In this document: one piece after another, positions 30,837 to 40,864 of the stretch
Position numbering within the stretch: the first letter of the stretch is position 1
Layout of the letters: each line of letters begins with the position of its first letter
DNA from: Ischnura elegans
Taxonomy: Eukaryota; Arthropoda; Insecta; Odonata; Coenagrionidae
Direction: 5' to 3'
DNA: 64,000 nt
Assembly: GCF_921293095.1 (NCBI RefSeq)
Contig: NW_025791658.1
Span: 6,572,001 to 6,636,000 of the forward strand
Notes under the pieces: model-generated
Database searches by the model: none
Told to the model about the DNA's origin: nothing
Seen by the model: only the letters and a program-made list of their open reading frames with translations
Made by a program: the position numbers and the translations under genes

Positions 30837-33800
30837 CTCACCTCCAGTCCCCAGCCGAGACAGATGGAGAGAGGGTAGTGGGTAAGATAATATCCACGTG
30901 TGAATTGGTAGGTGAAAGTTTTGAGAGCGGTGTGCAAGGCAGCACGTACTATGAAAGGCGGGTATGTCCCGTTGTTGAGTGTTGGGTTAATGGTGTGCTA
31001 GGGGAGGCTTTGTTGGATACCAGGAGTGAGATTTCCGCGGTATCAGATAGATTTTTGACAGAATTAGAAGTAAAAGAAGTGATCCCATCTTTTCCCCTTA
31101 ATCGATCAAGGATCGTGTGTGCGGATAGCCGCAAGTCCCCACCAATTACCCGGCAGGTTTTGATACAACTCCAAATGCGAGGGATTGAATTTGAAGTAGT
31201 TTGTCTTGTGATAAAAAATCTCATAAAACCTCTGATTCTTGGAATGGATTTTTTAGCAGACAATAAGGTTCTCATTGATTTCGGCGAAAAATTAGTAAAA
31301 GTGAGGGGTTCAGGTTCTGCGGTGATAGATTTTCCCATTAAGATTCACAGGGAACATAATATCGCTAAAGTATTGGCCATGGGGAATCAAGTAGATGAGG
31401 AGGACATAGAGGAGGCGGTTTGCAGGTCTAGTCAGCTAAGCGGCGACGAAAGAGATGAATTGCGTAAGCTGCTAGCTAAGTACACCACGCTATTTTCTTC
31501 TACTCCGACCTTAATAAAAGGTGTCCGCCATCGGATCAAGCTCTCAGACAACCAGCCCTTCGTTCAAAAAGCCTACCCGATTCCTATAGCATATAAACAC
31601 CTAGTGCAGGAAAAAATCGAGGAAATGCTTACCAAAGGTATCATTAAGAAAGAATAAACCGCGTATATTAATCCATTGCTGGTGGTTAAAAAAAAGACGG
31701 TGGAATACGTCTGTGTTTAGATGCTAGGCGATTAAACAGTATCACTATTCCTGAGAATGATGTTCCCCCCAGGATAGACGATATTTTGTTGAATTTTTAT
31801 GGTGCCAAATATTTTTCAAGCATTGATTTTACCGCGTCATACTGGCAAATTGAGCTGCATCCGGAGGATCGGAAGTATACAGGGTTTTTATTCAATTCTT
31901 GCAGTTACGTATTTCAACGCGTGGCATTTGGACTTAAGAATAGTGGTGCCGCATTGATACGGTGTCTTGATGACATTCTAGGCCCCGAACTCAAACAAAT
32001 GTTTAACCGTTTACGTTGACGACATACTTGTCGCTTCTTCCACCTTTCCTGAGCATCTTACGCAATTAAGTTTGCTTTTTGGGACGCTTTTGAAAGCGAA
32101 CGTGTCAATGAATTTATCTAAATCACAATTTTGTTGTAAGGAAATAAAATTTTTGGGACACATACTGTCCGAAAAAGGCGTCCGGCCAAGTCCGGAGAAA
32201 ATATCGGCCATTGAAACCGCTCCACCTCCCGTTAATGTAAAACAGCTGAGGGCGTTTCTGGGCCTCTGCAATTTTTATGCAAAGTTTGTGCAAAAATATT
32301 CATTTTTGACTCTACCTTTACTGCGATTGCTGAAAAAGGGCACTCCGTGGAAATGGGAGGAGGCGCAAGACAAGGCATTCAAAAACATAAAGCAATGTTT
32401 TTTAGATTCCGTCATGCTAGGCTTCCCTGATTTTTCTAGAAAGATTTTTGTTCAGACAGATAGTAGCGACCTAGGACTAGGGGCTGTTATATTCCAAAAG
32501 GATGAAGATGGCTGCGAACGGGTTCTTTCGTTTGCGAGTCGGTCTTTGAAAGGCCCCGAGGTTGCGTACTCAACGACCGAGAAGGAAGCCCTTGCGATCG
32601 TGTGGACTTTAACGAAGTTTAGAACGATTTTGTTGGGAAGAGAATTTGTTATCTTAACCGATCACAAAGCCCTATCATTTCTTAATAAGTGCCACTTCAA
32701 TAATTGTAGACTTACGCGATGGGCGCTTTTGATACAGGAATATTCTTTCACTGTTGAATTTTGTCCGGGAGAGAAAAATGTTGTAGCAGATTGGTTAAGC
32801 CGGTTTTCTATTAGGCATCCGAAATTGGTAGAGCAGCCATCTGGACATTACCTCGTAGCTGAAATCGACCTTCAGTTGGCACCCTTCCCCAAGGATGTAT
32901 TCAAGAACCTCGCACAAATGCAATTTGATGATCGCGACTTGCGCCCTATTGTGAATTTTTTTCGAGGGATCGCGTTACCTAACGACGCACGGCGCAATCG
33001 CTTTCGAAAATTGGTAGATTCTGCGGCATTTAGAGGTGGGATTTTATTTAAGAAAATTTCTTCTCCCAACAATGCTGTTCGTTACCGTGTGTGGTTGCCC
33101 CGTGAGGTCAGAGAGCGTGTTATTACTTTTGCACATCAAAATTATGCTCACTTCGGCGGTACTAAGACTGCTGCCGTGATAAAAACTAGGTATTATTGGC
33201 CTAATATGGACCGAGAGATTAGGAAACTTGTTTCTAGATGTGACGTCTGCCAAAAAACCAAGTATCCATCAAAAAATTTCCAAGGCCCAATGGCCAACAT
33301 TATTCCAAACAAACCCGGCGAACTCCTCGCCGTAGACATTAATGGAGCCTTGCCGAAGTCGAAGGGGGGCTTTCGATATGTTTTTGTGTGTGTGGATGTA
33401 TTTTCTAAATTCGTCCAAGTTTATCCTCTGATTAAAACAAAGGCTAAGAATTGTTTAATTTGTTTAAGAAAAGAATATTTTCAGTTATGCGGGATACCCA
33501 AGGCAATTTTATCGGATCATGGAACCATGTTCACAAGCGAAAGATGGAAGGATGAGTTAGGTGGATTAGGAATAAAAATCATTTACTCATCCATTCGACA
33601 TCCCCAATCAAACCCGAGCGAGAGAATTATGAAGGAACTGTCTCGCGTCTTCAGGGTTTATTGCGGTGGTGAACATCGGGCTTGGGTAAAGGTTCTGCCT
33701 TTTGTGAATAAGTGGTTCAATGAAGTAAGGCATGAGTCAACACAAATGACTCCTATTGAGGCTCATTTCGGTCGAAAACCACCAAATCGTTTTCCCGATG

Positions 33801-34081
33801 GGTTGACATGTCCGGAGGACGCCGTAGTAGGCAAGGAAACTATCATCCGTTTCGCTGCTGAGAATCTAAGGGGGTCTGCCCGTAGGAGGAGGGTATGTCA
33901 AAAAGTGGTGCATTCTAATTTCCAAATCGGAGACTCCGTGCTATTACGAACTCCGCGGGTGTCCGACACCAGACTTGGATTATTTCACAAGTTCTTTCAT
34001 TTGTTTACCGGTCCATACAGTATTTCAAAGTGGGTTGGTCCTAATGCTTACTTGTTATCAAGGGAGGATGGATCCGAATGA
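30833..34081 (+). pseudogene. pol: gypsy Pol, broken in three places
   Basis: Segment 30833-31657 has an aspartic protease whose active site reads LLDTRSE, so the usual Gly of DTG is Arg, and then the start of reverse transcriptase. A premature stop lies at about 31655 and a single-base loss near 31700. Segment 31786-32019 carries the RT fingers (SSIDFTASYWQIEL, FQRVAFGLKNS). Another one-base shift lies just before the YVDD box at about 32015. Segment 32072-34081 holds the rest of RT, RNase H (TDSSDLGLG, TDHKALSFL), the integrase zinc motif ending CDVCQ, the integrase catalytic residues (VDIN, LSDHG, NPSERIM) and the C-terminal RNA/DNA-binding region. It is not functional as it stands. Confidence 0.9.
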
Positions 34082-34246
34082 GGCATTTTTAATGCATTTC
34101 CTTGGTTCCTTATAGGGGATAAGGAATCACTAAAGTAAATTGTTTCTATATTTTGATTTTTTTTCGTGCAGAAGCTCGAACTCATTTTTCATTTTTCTTG
34201 CATTCATGTTTCACCCAGCAAGAAAAAGGAAAAATTCGTTCGTGCT

Positions 34247-34255
34247 GGGGGGCGA
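34247..34255 (+). promoter_or_regulatory. Polypurine tract
   Basis: GGGGGGCGA directly precedes the 3' LTR start TGTGACGG. Its position is that of the plus-strand primer. The tract has one C. Confidence 0.6.
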
Positions 34256-35263
34256 TGTGACGGTACGATTTGCACCGTCTTTTTCCAATGTTTTCATCGT
34301 GGTCGGTTCCAGGTTTGAGCCATCGCTCATTTAAATTAAGCGGACACAGCACTGTTAGAGCGGCGTCCCCATCAAGTACAAGGGTTTTTCGAGTGTCATT
34401 TTTTTTGGTATGTCACGTGAACACCGCTATATAACGGGTGTTCACGAGGAGACGGGAGGATATTTTGTGTTTGGAAGTGCGCGGAAGCAGAGAGACCTTC
34501 CGAGCCGAGATAAGGCCAGCGCACAAAGAGCGAGAGTCAACGGGAGATAAGGAGTCAGTCGGAGTACACGACTCACCGTGGGATTCGCCCGCTGTTCTTC
34601 GAAGCCGCAGGCGGAGAGAAGCCTGTTGGGGCTCAACGGCCGAGACGGTGATTCGACAGAGAACCACACCATTGACGCGGTAAAATACTCAAACCCATCT
34701 CCCCGGATAGTGCATTATCCACTCTCCCTGCTCGATCCAACATAATTCCTCAAGAAGAGACCCCGAGTGCTGTTCACTCGAAATCAGTGATTTGTGGAAC
34801 GATATCACGCAACCCTTTGCCAAGTTTTTTCAACATTCAAAGAGAAAAGTTGTATCACTAATCTCCTGTCCACGAGGTTTGCATATTCAAAGCGATAGTG
34901 CTGGACATTTCGCAGAACTGGACGAGGAGCCTGTACATTCTTTGGCATTTGTAAATTCATCATTCATCCATTCATCCTATTGATTTTTTTGGTATTAGAA
35001 TTAGGTAATTTTGGTGGGGTAGTGTTCTTCGTCTTTTTGATTCATTTTTTTCATTTATGTATCACCATAAAAGTAAAATCATTCATCCCTCATTAGAACT
35101 AAGAAAGGGCATTTCTTTGATTTTTGTGTTTGTATGGTCAATTTTGAAAATAAATGTGTAAACCCGATCATTCTGTAAGAGGTCGTTTCTATCTTGTGCT
35201 GTGCTCTGCACTGAGGTCAATCTATCCCCAGTATTTAGATACCTTTATCGCGAACGCGCGCCG
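34256..35263 (+). repeat. 3' LTR of gypsy element, right end missing
   Basis: It begins TGTGACGGTACGATTTGC and runs 1008 bp, nearly identical to the solo LTR at 25357. It stops at CGCGAACGCGCGCCG, where a PLE begins, so the last roughly 47 bp are absent. Open frames within it (for example 34438-34683) are shadows. Confidence 0.9.
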
Positions 35264-35414
35264 AATAAACTCGTCGAAGCTATCGAAGCACTTCAGGCTT
35301 CTTCGTCAGCTGAAGTATGAATGGTGAGGAAAGGAGAGGGTTGGAAAAGGGAAAAGAGGGGCAAGGGGAGAGGTGTATGGGGAGGGGGAGTTAGGAATAG
35401 GGGTTAGGATGCGA
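35264..35414 (-). repeat. PLE type I pseudo-LTR, 3' copy
   Basis: A 151-bp copy ending GGTTAGGATGCGA, with the 38530-38680 copy differing at only a few positions. The minus strand contains GCTGACGAAGAAGCC and GTGCTTCGATAGC, a diverged form of the hammerhead-like core in which GAAA reads GATA. Confidence 0.85.
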
Positions 35415-35419
35415 CGTTC

Positions 35420-35790
35420 AGACCTGGAAAGCTATTGGCTTGAAAGTGCCAAATGCAAGCCAATTCGAGGGTGTGGAGGTTGAGGGCGGAGTCGGTGGGA
35501 GGGAGGGAGGCAATAATGGAAACTTTGTAGCATTGATTGAAAATGGAATCATGTGAAAGACAATGTGTAGGAACTGGTAGAGAGGAGTGGGGGGAAGATG
35601 GACAACAGGAGGCGCGATGATTGTTAATTCTGAGATTGAGAGGGGTAGTGCATTGGCCAATATAGAAAGCAGGGCAGAAATTACAGTGAAGAAGGTAAAT
35701 GGTGTTGGTGGAAGTACAAGTAGTGGAGGGGAAAATCGGTAGGAGTTTAAGCTTGGGGAGAAAAGAGGCAGGGGGTGGAGAGAATATCTA
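35420..35790 (-). pseudogene. PLE type I GIY-YIG endonuclease domain
   Basis: Read on the minus strand in the same frame as the RT C-terminus, but after an in-frame TAG at 35788-35790. It contains TIYLLHCNFC followed by AFYIGQCTTPLNLRINNHR (the GIY-YIG core with the catalytic Arg and the NNHR motif), a central Ser/Pro-rich part, and a LACIWHF..N..PGLN end. A CxxPRCKTC zinc-type motif directly precedes the stop. The domain cuts target DNA in PLE retrotransposition. The stop makes it unreachable without read-through. Confidence 0.8.
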
Positions 35791-36454
35791 GCAGGTTTTA
35801 CACCTGGGACGATTGCAAGGTGAGGGTGTGGAGATAGTGACTGACTGCGACTTTTGGAGAGGGCGGGTGGCTTTAAATATGGTGTTTAAATTCGGCGGTC
35901 TCTTCAATGTTATCCGAGGAGTGGAAGGGAAAATCTGAGAGGTGGACTTGTGTTTGGAAAGGATGGTGTACAGGTCCTTCAATATATTTTGTAGCAAATG
36001 AGCACCAGGAAAGTAGGTTGTGAGCAGAGAAGGAGAGCAATGTTTGTCTGCGCGGGGTTTATTGTGAATAGCCGGTTTTTTTCTTATTTTGTTCAACAAG
36101 AGTTTTTCGGGGTAGCCGCGGAGAAGAAGAGAGGTGTGGAGTTTGGAGAGGAATTTTTGAAGGTCTTCGGGGTTATTACAGATTCTGTGTCCCCGGACAG
36201 AGAGGGAATAAGGGATGGAACGTTTGGTGTGTGGTGGATGGCAACTGCTGTAGTGAAGGTATTGTTGTTTGTTGGTAGCTTTGATGTGAACCGATGTTTT
36301 GAATTTGTTATTATCTGAAAGGTGTATGTCCACATCTAAGAAGGTGATATTGGTTTTGGAGATGGAAGAGGTGAAAGAGACTGAGGCAGAAGCGTTAAGT
36401 GAAGAAACAAAGGTATTGAGAGAGTCGATGTCATGAGGCCAGAGAATGAAAATG
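35788..36454 (-). pseudogene. PLE type I reverse transcriptase, C-terminal part after frame break
   Basis: It continues the RT in another frame, from the DD of the catalytic box at about 36450 through a thumb/connection region (LSVRGHRICNN, LLLRGYPEKLL) to the Cys motif CNRPRCKTC and a stop. The ATG-initiated frame begins at 36333, but the homologous sequence starts at the frameshift. Confidence 0.8.
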
Positions 36455-38329
36455 TCATCTATGTATGTATCTGAGCCAAAGAAGAGGTTTTAGAGGGTAA
36501 TCAGTGAGGAAATTTTCTTCTAACAGGCCAAGGAAAAGATTTGCATAAGAAGGGCTAAACCTACTTCCCATGGCGCAGCCAGATATTTGCAGATAGTAGT
36601 TATTGTTAAAAGAGAAGGCATTGTGGGTGAGAATGAAATGGGAAAGATCAAGAAGGAAGTCAGTGCTAGGGTTTTGAGGAGTGGGTCGTAATGAAAGATA
36701 GTGGCGGAGAGCAGCGAGTCCATCAGAATGAGGGATTGAAGTGTAAAGTGAGGTTACATCAATAGTGGCCATGATAATGGGCTGATTGGGGGGGAGGGAA
36801 ATGGAGTTGAGTTTAGAAAGGAAGTCATGAGAATCTTTGATGTATGATGGAAGGGACTGAACGAAGGGTTGGAGATAGAAATCAACGAAGGCCGAGATTC
36901 GCTCCGTAGGAGAGTTTCGAGAGGAAACTATGGGGCGGCCTGGGTTATTAGCTTTATGAATTTTTGGAAGGATGTAGAAAGATGGCGAAGTGGGGTGAGC
37001 TGGTAAGAGAAGAGAAATGTCTGACTGGCTTAGGCCCTCAGAGGGAGCATTTGTTTTTAGTAGGGCATTCAATTCTGTGTGAAAATCAGAGGTAGTATCT
37101 GATGAGAGAGGGGAGTAGGAGGAAGGGTCTCCTAGTAGTCGGTTGCACTCTGATATGTAGTCGCTGGTGTCAAGTACAACGACCGTGGAACCTTTGTCGG
37201 CCGAGGTAATCACTATGTTAGGGTTTTTTTGGAGTTTCCTGATGGCGGCGGACTTCGAGGGGGAGAGGTTTGGCGGCGGGTGGAGAGAGCGTAGGAAAGA
37301 TTCACTCGAAGCCCTAGAGAGGAGACAGTTGATAAAAATTTCAAGCGGGTGGTGGGGAGGAAGAGGTTTGGGCTGGTGAGAGGACGGGGAGCGGAATTTG
37401 AAGAGGGCATTGTGAACACCCTCCGGCGCCTGTTGTCTCATGTGGGAATTCCAGAAAACCTTCCACCGAAGGTTTCGGCAAAAATGCAAAATGTCCGTGA
37501 GAAGAGTAGTGGGGTTAATCCTAGGCGTTGGGGAGAAAGAGAGTCCGCGGTTGAGGACAGAAACCTCGGCGGGGCTGAGCTTAGCGGAAGAAAGGTTTAC
37601 CACTTGCTGGTCGGTGGGTTCCACTGGGTCCCGGTCGTTAGGGTCAATTGGCATAGGATCGCGCCGAGGAGGCCGGGTTGAGCGCTCCGGGGCTGCTGTG
37701 GGTCGCGGCGGAGGTGGGGGTGGAGGGGGGAGTTTAAAAAGTGTGGCCAGGTCTGGTTTGACACCTATGAGAGGAGGGGGGGCCTGTGGGTGGGGTGAGA
37801 GACGCAGGGGGAGGGAAAGGCCATCTCGGAAATGTGAAATGCATAGGGAAGAGGGTTTGTGCAGTGTATTCTCGCGTTTCTTCTCGAGGAAGAGGTGCGC
37901 CGAAACTAGAATCGTGTTAACTACCTTAAGAAGGTGAGGAGAACAGAGTGAAATTAATTTTATGAGAGAGAGCAGAGATTTATAATATTGATCAACTAAC
38001 CCTTGGTATTGCGTGAGAGTGAATTGGCATAGGGAAAGCGAGTATTGAAAAGAAAGAATGTGGAAGGAGGGACGCAGAATAGGTGGAATGCCCGAGAGAG
38101 CGAATTTTACTCGAAGGCCATTCGGAAGAGTACCTAGTGAAAAGCAGGATGAGAGAAATTCTGTGTGGCAAGTGTATTGGGCTAGTTTGAAGGAGAATTT
38201 TTTGATTCGTTTAATCCAAAATGTAGTAGGTTGAACGCGATCCATTGCAAGGAAAGTGGGAATAGGAGATGAAAGAGAAATGAAGAGAGGAAGGATGGAT
38301 AAAAGGAAATGAAAGGAGAGACAGGACAT
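36455..38329 (-). pseudogene. PLE type I reverse transcriptase, main part, broken at catalytic box
   Basis: A 624-codon frame. The N-terminal 200 residues are of uncertain function, then there is a Pro run of about nine residues at about residue 200 and a basic segment. RT motifs follow: NIVITSADKGSTVVVLDTSDY, SFYILPKIHK (about residue 455) with RPIVSSRNSPTE, ATIDVTSLYTSIPH (motif A), and SGCAMGSRFSPSYANL (about residue 580). The frame ends where RYIDD should be: a 4-bp CATA direct duplication turns the motif into RYIHR and a stop. Penelope RTs copy RNA at nicked DNA ends. The antisense frames 37167-37937 are shadows. Confidence 0.9.
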
Positions 38330-38529
38330 TGAGGGAAGTCAGCTACAACTCACAGTACAGGAACCGAAGAGGCGGCCGATGGACGGACGAAGAAGAAGAT
38401 GATGCGCCGATCCAGGCACAAATACACAATGTTTTGGAAAATATGATATGCACGTGGCACGTAATATAAATAGTTCAAGTTAATATCGATAAACACAGAG
38501 ACACAAAAAAGAAACACTCACATTGAATA

Positions 38530-38680
38530 AATAAACTCGTCGAAGCTATCGAAGCACTTCAGGCTTCTTCGTCAGCTGAAGTATGAATGGTGAGGAAAGG
38601 AGAGGGTTGGAAGAGGGAGAAGAGGGGTAAGGGGAGAGGTGTATGGGGAGGGGGAGTTAGGAATAGGGGTTAGGATGCGA
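38530..38680 (-). repeat. PLE type I pseudo-LTR, 5' copy
   Basis: Direct repeat of 35264-35414. It is followed (minus strand) by about 200 bp of leader before the RT frame. It abuts PLE type II at 38681. Confidence 0.85.
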
Positions 38681-39249
38681 ATATATAAAATCTTGATGAA
38701 AGCGCACTAAGCGAAAATATGAGTATGTGGCCGATCAAGGCGAACGAACAAAAATTGTACTAATAAAAACATAGACACACGTAAAAAAGGAACACTCACA
38801 AAAAACGTTCAGACGTTTCAGCGGATTGATCCGCTATCCTCAGTGCTGAAGGTGAACTGGTGCAGGCAGGGTAAGTTCCTCCAGTCGCCCTCCTTGGTGA
38901 GGTAGTGGGGGTGGAAGAAGGGGAGAGGGGGGGAAAGGGAGGGTAGGGTTTGTTTTGGCTTTTAATGGGCGATGTTTAGCCCGGGCGTTTCAAACGCCCT
39001 TTCAACCCAGATGTGGGCCATCTCCCTCGTCCTCACCTCGATGATAGTTGCCCTCTCTGGCAAAACTTCAATGAAGGTTAGGGAAAAACATTGGTCGAAG
39101 GTACTGTTGTGTGAGGAAGTGTGAATGGGGATGGGTTCATGAAAGGGAGGAGTTTTGCAGGAGTGCCTGTGGTTATTCATTCGGATGGATATGGGTGTGG
39201 TACATTCTCCTATGTATATACATATATATATATATATCCCAGTCAGCAT
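38681..39249 (-). mobile_element. PLE type II, 5'-truncated (endonuclease plus 3' end)
   Basis: The frame 39249-38962 contains IYIGECTTPISIRMNNHRHSC, a GIY-YIG endonuclease end with FDQCFSLTFIEVLPERAT and HIWVERAFETPGLN. It is open to its natural stop. The 3' region carries a hammerhead-like core (CACTGAGGA, stem AGCGGA/TCCGCT, GAAACG) at 38817-38850 and ends near an AT-rich ATATATAAAATCTTGATG. It is the same family as the fragment at 28354. The RT part is missing. The 5' side ends in a short TA run at 39218-39237. Confidence 0.85.
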
Positions 39250-40197
39250 AAAAGATAATTTAGACGGAAAATTTTCTGGTAATTTGGGGCAAATTTACCC
39301 GTTTAAGCTTTACCCCTTCTTTACCACGTTATTACTCGTGTGCAGAATTGCCAACAGCAAAGTGTAAAAAATATAAATTGAGTAATTTATTTCATTGTAT
39401 GAGGTTGAGAAAAGTTTAAAGAAGAAAAGTAAAGTTCAATATAACCACAGCGACGCTACAGTGATATTTTTCGATTTATTTTCGCAAATAGTTTCACTTT
39501 ATTTACCTACACGCTATCGATGAAAGGCTATGGTCATTAACAAAAATTCAATTACTTAAAAATTACCTGATTATTTTCGTAAATAAATAGAGGAGAGTAC
39601 TAATTTTCATCGGATAATTATTTTCGTTTCAATTTTATGAAAGGTCGAGTTCAAATCTTGACAGTTGGCTATTTTGGATCCTCAACTGCGATTTGCGACT
39701 AGTGGACTGTAACGTACGAGTGAACAAGTAAACAATGAAGAAGGAACATTCACGCGACTACAAGTGCCGAAGTAACGTGCCTGGTAATTATAATTTCTAT
39801 CTATTACTGGAGCATGAAGTAAACTAAACTAAGTTGCCTGATACAATGCTGAAAATAGTTGAATATAATTCAGTTGAAAATTTAACCAGAGAGTTGCATC
39901 ACTTTTTGTTGTGACGCCATGGTGAGGCATTATACTTTTTAATGACCAATAAAACTGAAATTTGGTTCCCTAGGGAACCTAGCTCCCTCTGCTTAAGTAA
40001 AGAGCTCTTTATTTACAGTGATTTCATCGAAAATTTCAGGTGAAAAACTTTGGAAAAGCAGTTTTTAGGATTCTCGTTCGGGTGAATTGTTTACTCGTAA
40101 GCCTGCCATTAGGAGTTCGGTGTGGAAGCTGTGGTCACCAAGTGCTTAACGGAATGTAATTAGTTCCAAGTTTAACATTGTTTCTATATTATAAAGA
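39250..40197. other. No gene recognised
   Basis: AT-rich. A short frame beginning MKKEHSRDYKCRSNVP at 39735 has a possible GTAATT donor after it, but no partner exon was found. Confidence 0.35.
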
Positions 40198-40689
40198 AAC
40201 GAGTCGATTGGGCGCTTGAATTCATCAAGCGGGTAATTAGGGGGGTGGGAACATAGTTGTGTTACATGTTTCCGAGTCATGTGCCCATAAGTGGTTCAAA
40301 AAGCGAAAGAAACACCCCAAATATCGTTTGAATGAGTGAAATATGCGGACAATACGCTCATTCACTGTCAACAATACTTAAGACCTTCTTAGTAACCACG
40401 GTGATCAATGCTTCGGGAAACCATTTTGATATGAATGAATTGCGCAATGTAGAAAAATATATAGTGTACGATAGATGAACTTATGAAATGTAGCAGATTT
40501 TTCTTATTTTAGCCCTTAACCTAGGATTATATCACCTTTATTTTTGATTTTTAGCGTTTGAATACAGCAGACTTAATGAAATTAAATACATCATTATTAG
40601 AAAATAAATGAACAGTGACTAATGAAATGATTATTCGAATAAATATGTCTCGAATAATGAAGTAATGTTCGGATTTCTCTGACGATTAA

Positions 40690-40850
40690 TGTCTCTCAAT
40701 GCTGTCATTTTTCTAGATCTAAGGAAGGTTTATAACAACAAAACGCATTGATTACAATAAATATATAAATACGGTTATGAAACTTAAATTGGAGAAAGAA
40801 CCGAAGAATGTTCAACTGTCTCCGTTGATGTTATATTTGGTAAGTAATAG
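40690..40850 (+). mobile_element. Possible LINE reverse-transcriptase relic in unit 1 spacer
   Basis: The plus strand reads AVIFLDLRKVYNNKTH and then a YKYGYET..ERTEECSTVSVD-like stretch. This resembles the VFLDLSKAFD...L..YG......W..SYL..R block of a LINE RT with stops. The extra sequence would explain why the unit 1 spacer is about 325 bp longer than that of unit 2. Confidence 0.35.
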
Positions 40851-40864
40851 CAGTTCGATATATT

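Larger units (their letters stand above)
28684..35263 (+). mobile_element. gypsy (Ty3-like) LTR retrotransposon, decayed
   Basis: The order is truncated 5' LTR, tRNA-Lys primer site, gag, pol (protease, reverse transcriptase, RNase H, integrase), purine tract and 3' LTR truncated at its end. No envelope frame follows pol (only 175 bp to the 3' LTR). Pol is broken by a stop and two frame changes, so the copy is not autonomous. Both LTRs are cut at junctions with PLEs. Confidence 0.9.
35264..38680 (-). mobile_element. PLE type I (Penelope-like), nearly full length
   Basis: A 3.4-kb minus-strand element bounded by 151-bp direct repeats (35264-35414 and 38530-38680), the pseudo-LTR arrangement typical of PLEs. 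One frame set codes for a reverse transcriptase followed by a GIY-YIG endonuclease. It has no long terminal inverted repeat. Two mutations (a 4-bp insertion in RT and an in-frame stop before the endonuclease) inactivate it. Its left end cuts the gypsy 3' LTR, and its right end abuts another PLE. Confidence 0.9.

Noticed and set aside
37167..37937. Overlapping plus-strand open frames of 70-165 codons with a Gly run
   Set aside because: They are antisense to the PLE reverse-transcriptase frame, whose Pro run produces the Gly run. They have no domain of their own.
39735..39790. Possible first exon MKKEHSRDYKCRSNVP followed by GTAATT
   Set aside because: Weak donor, and no downstream exon or domain to support it.
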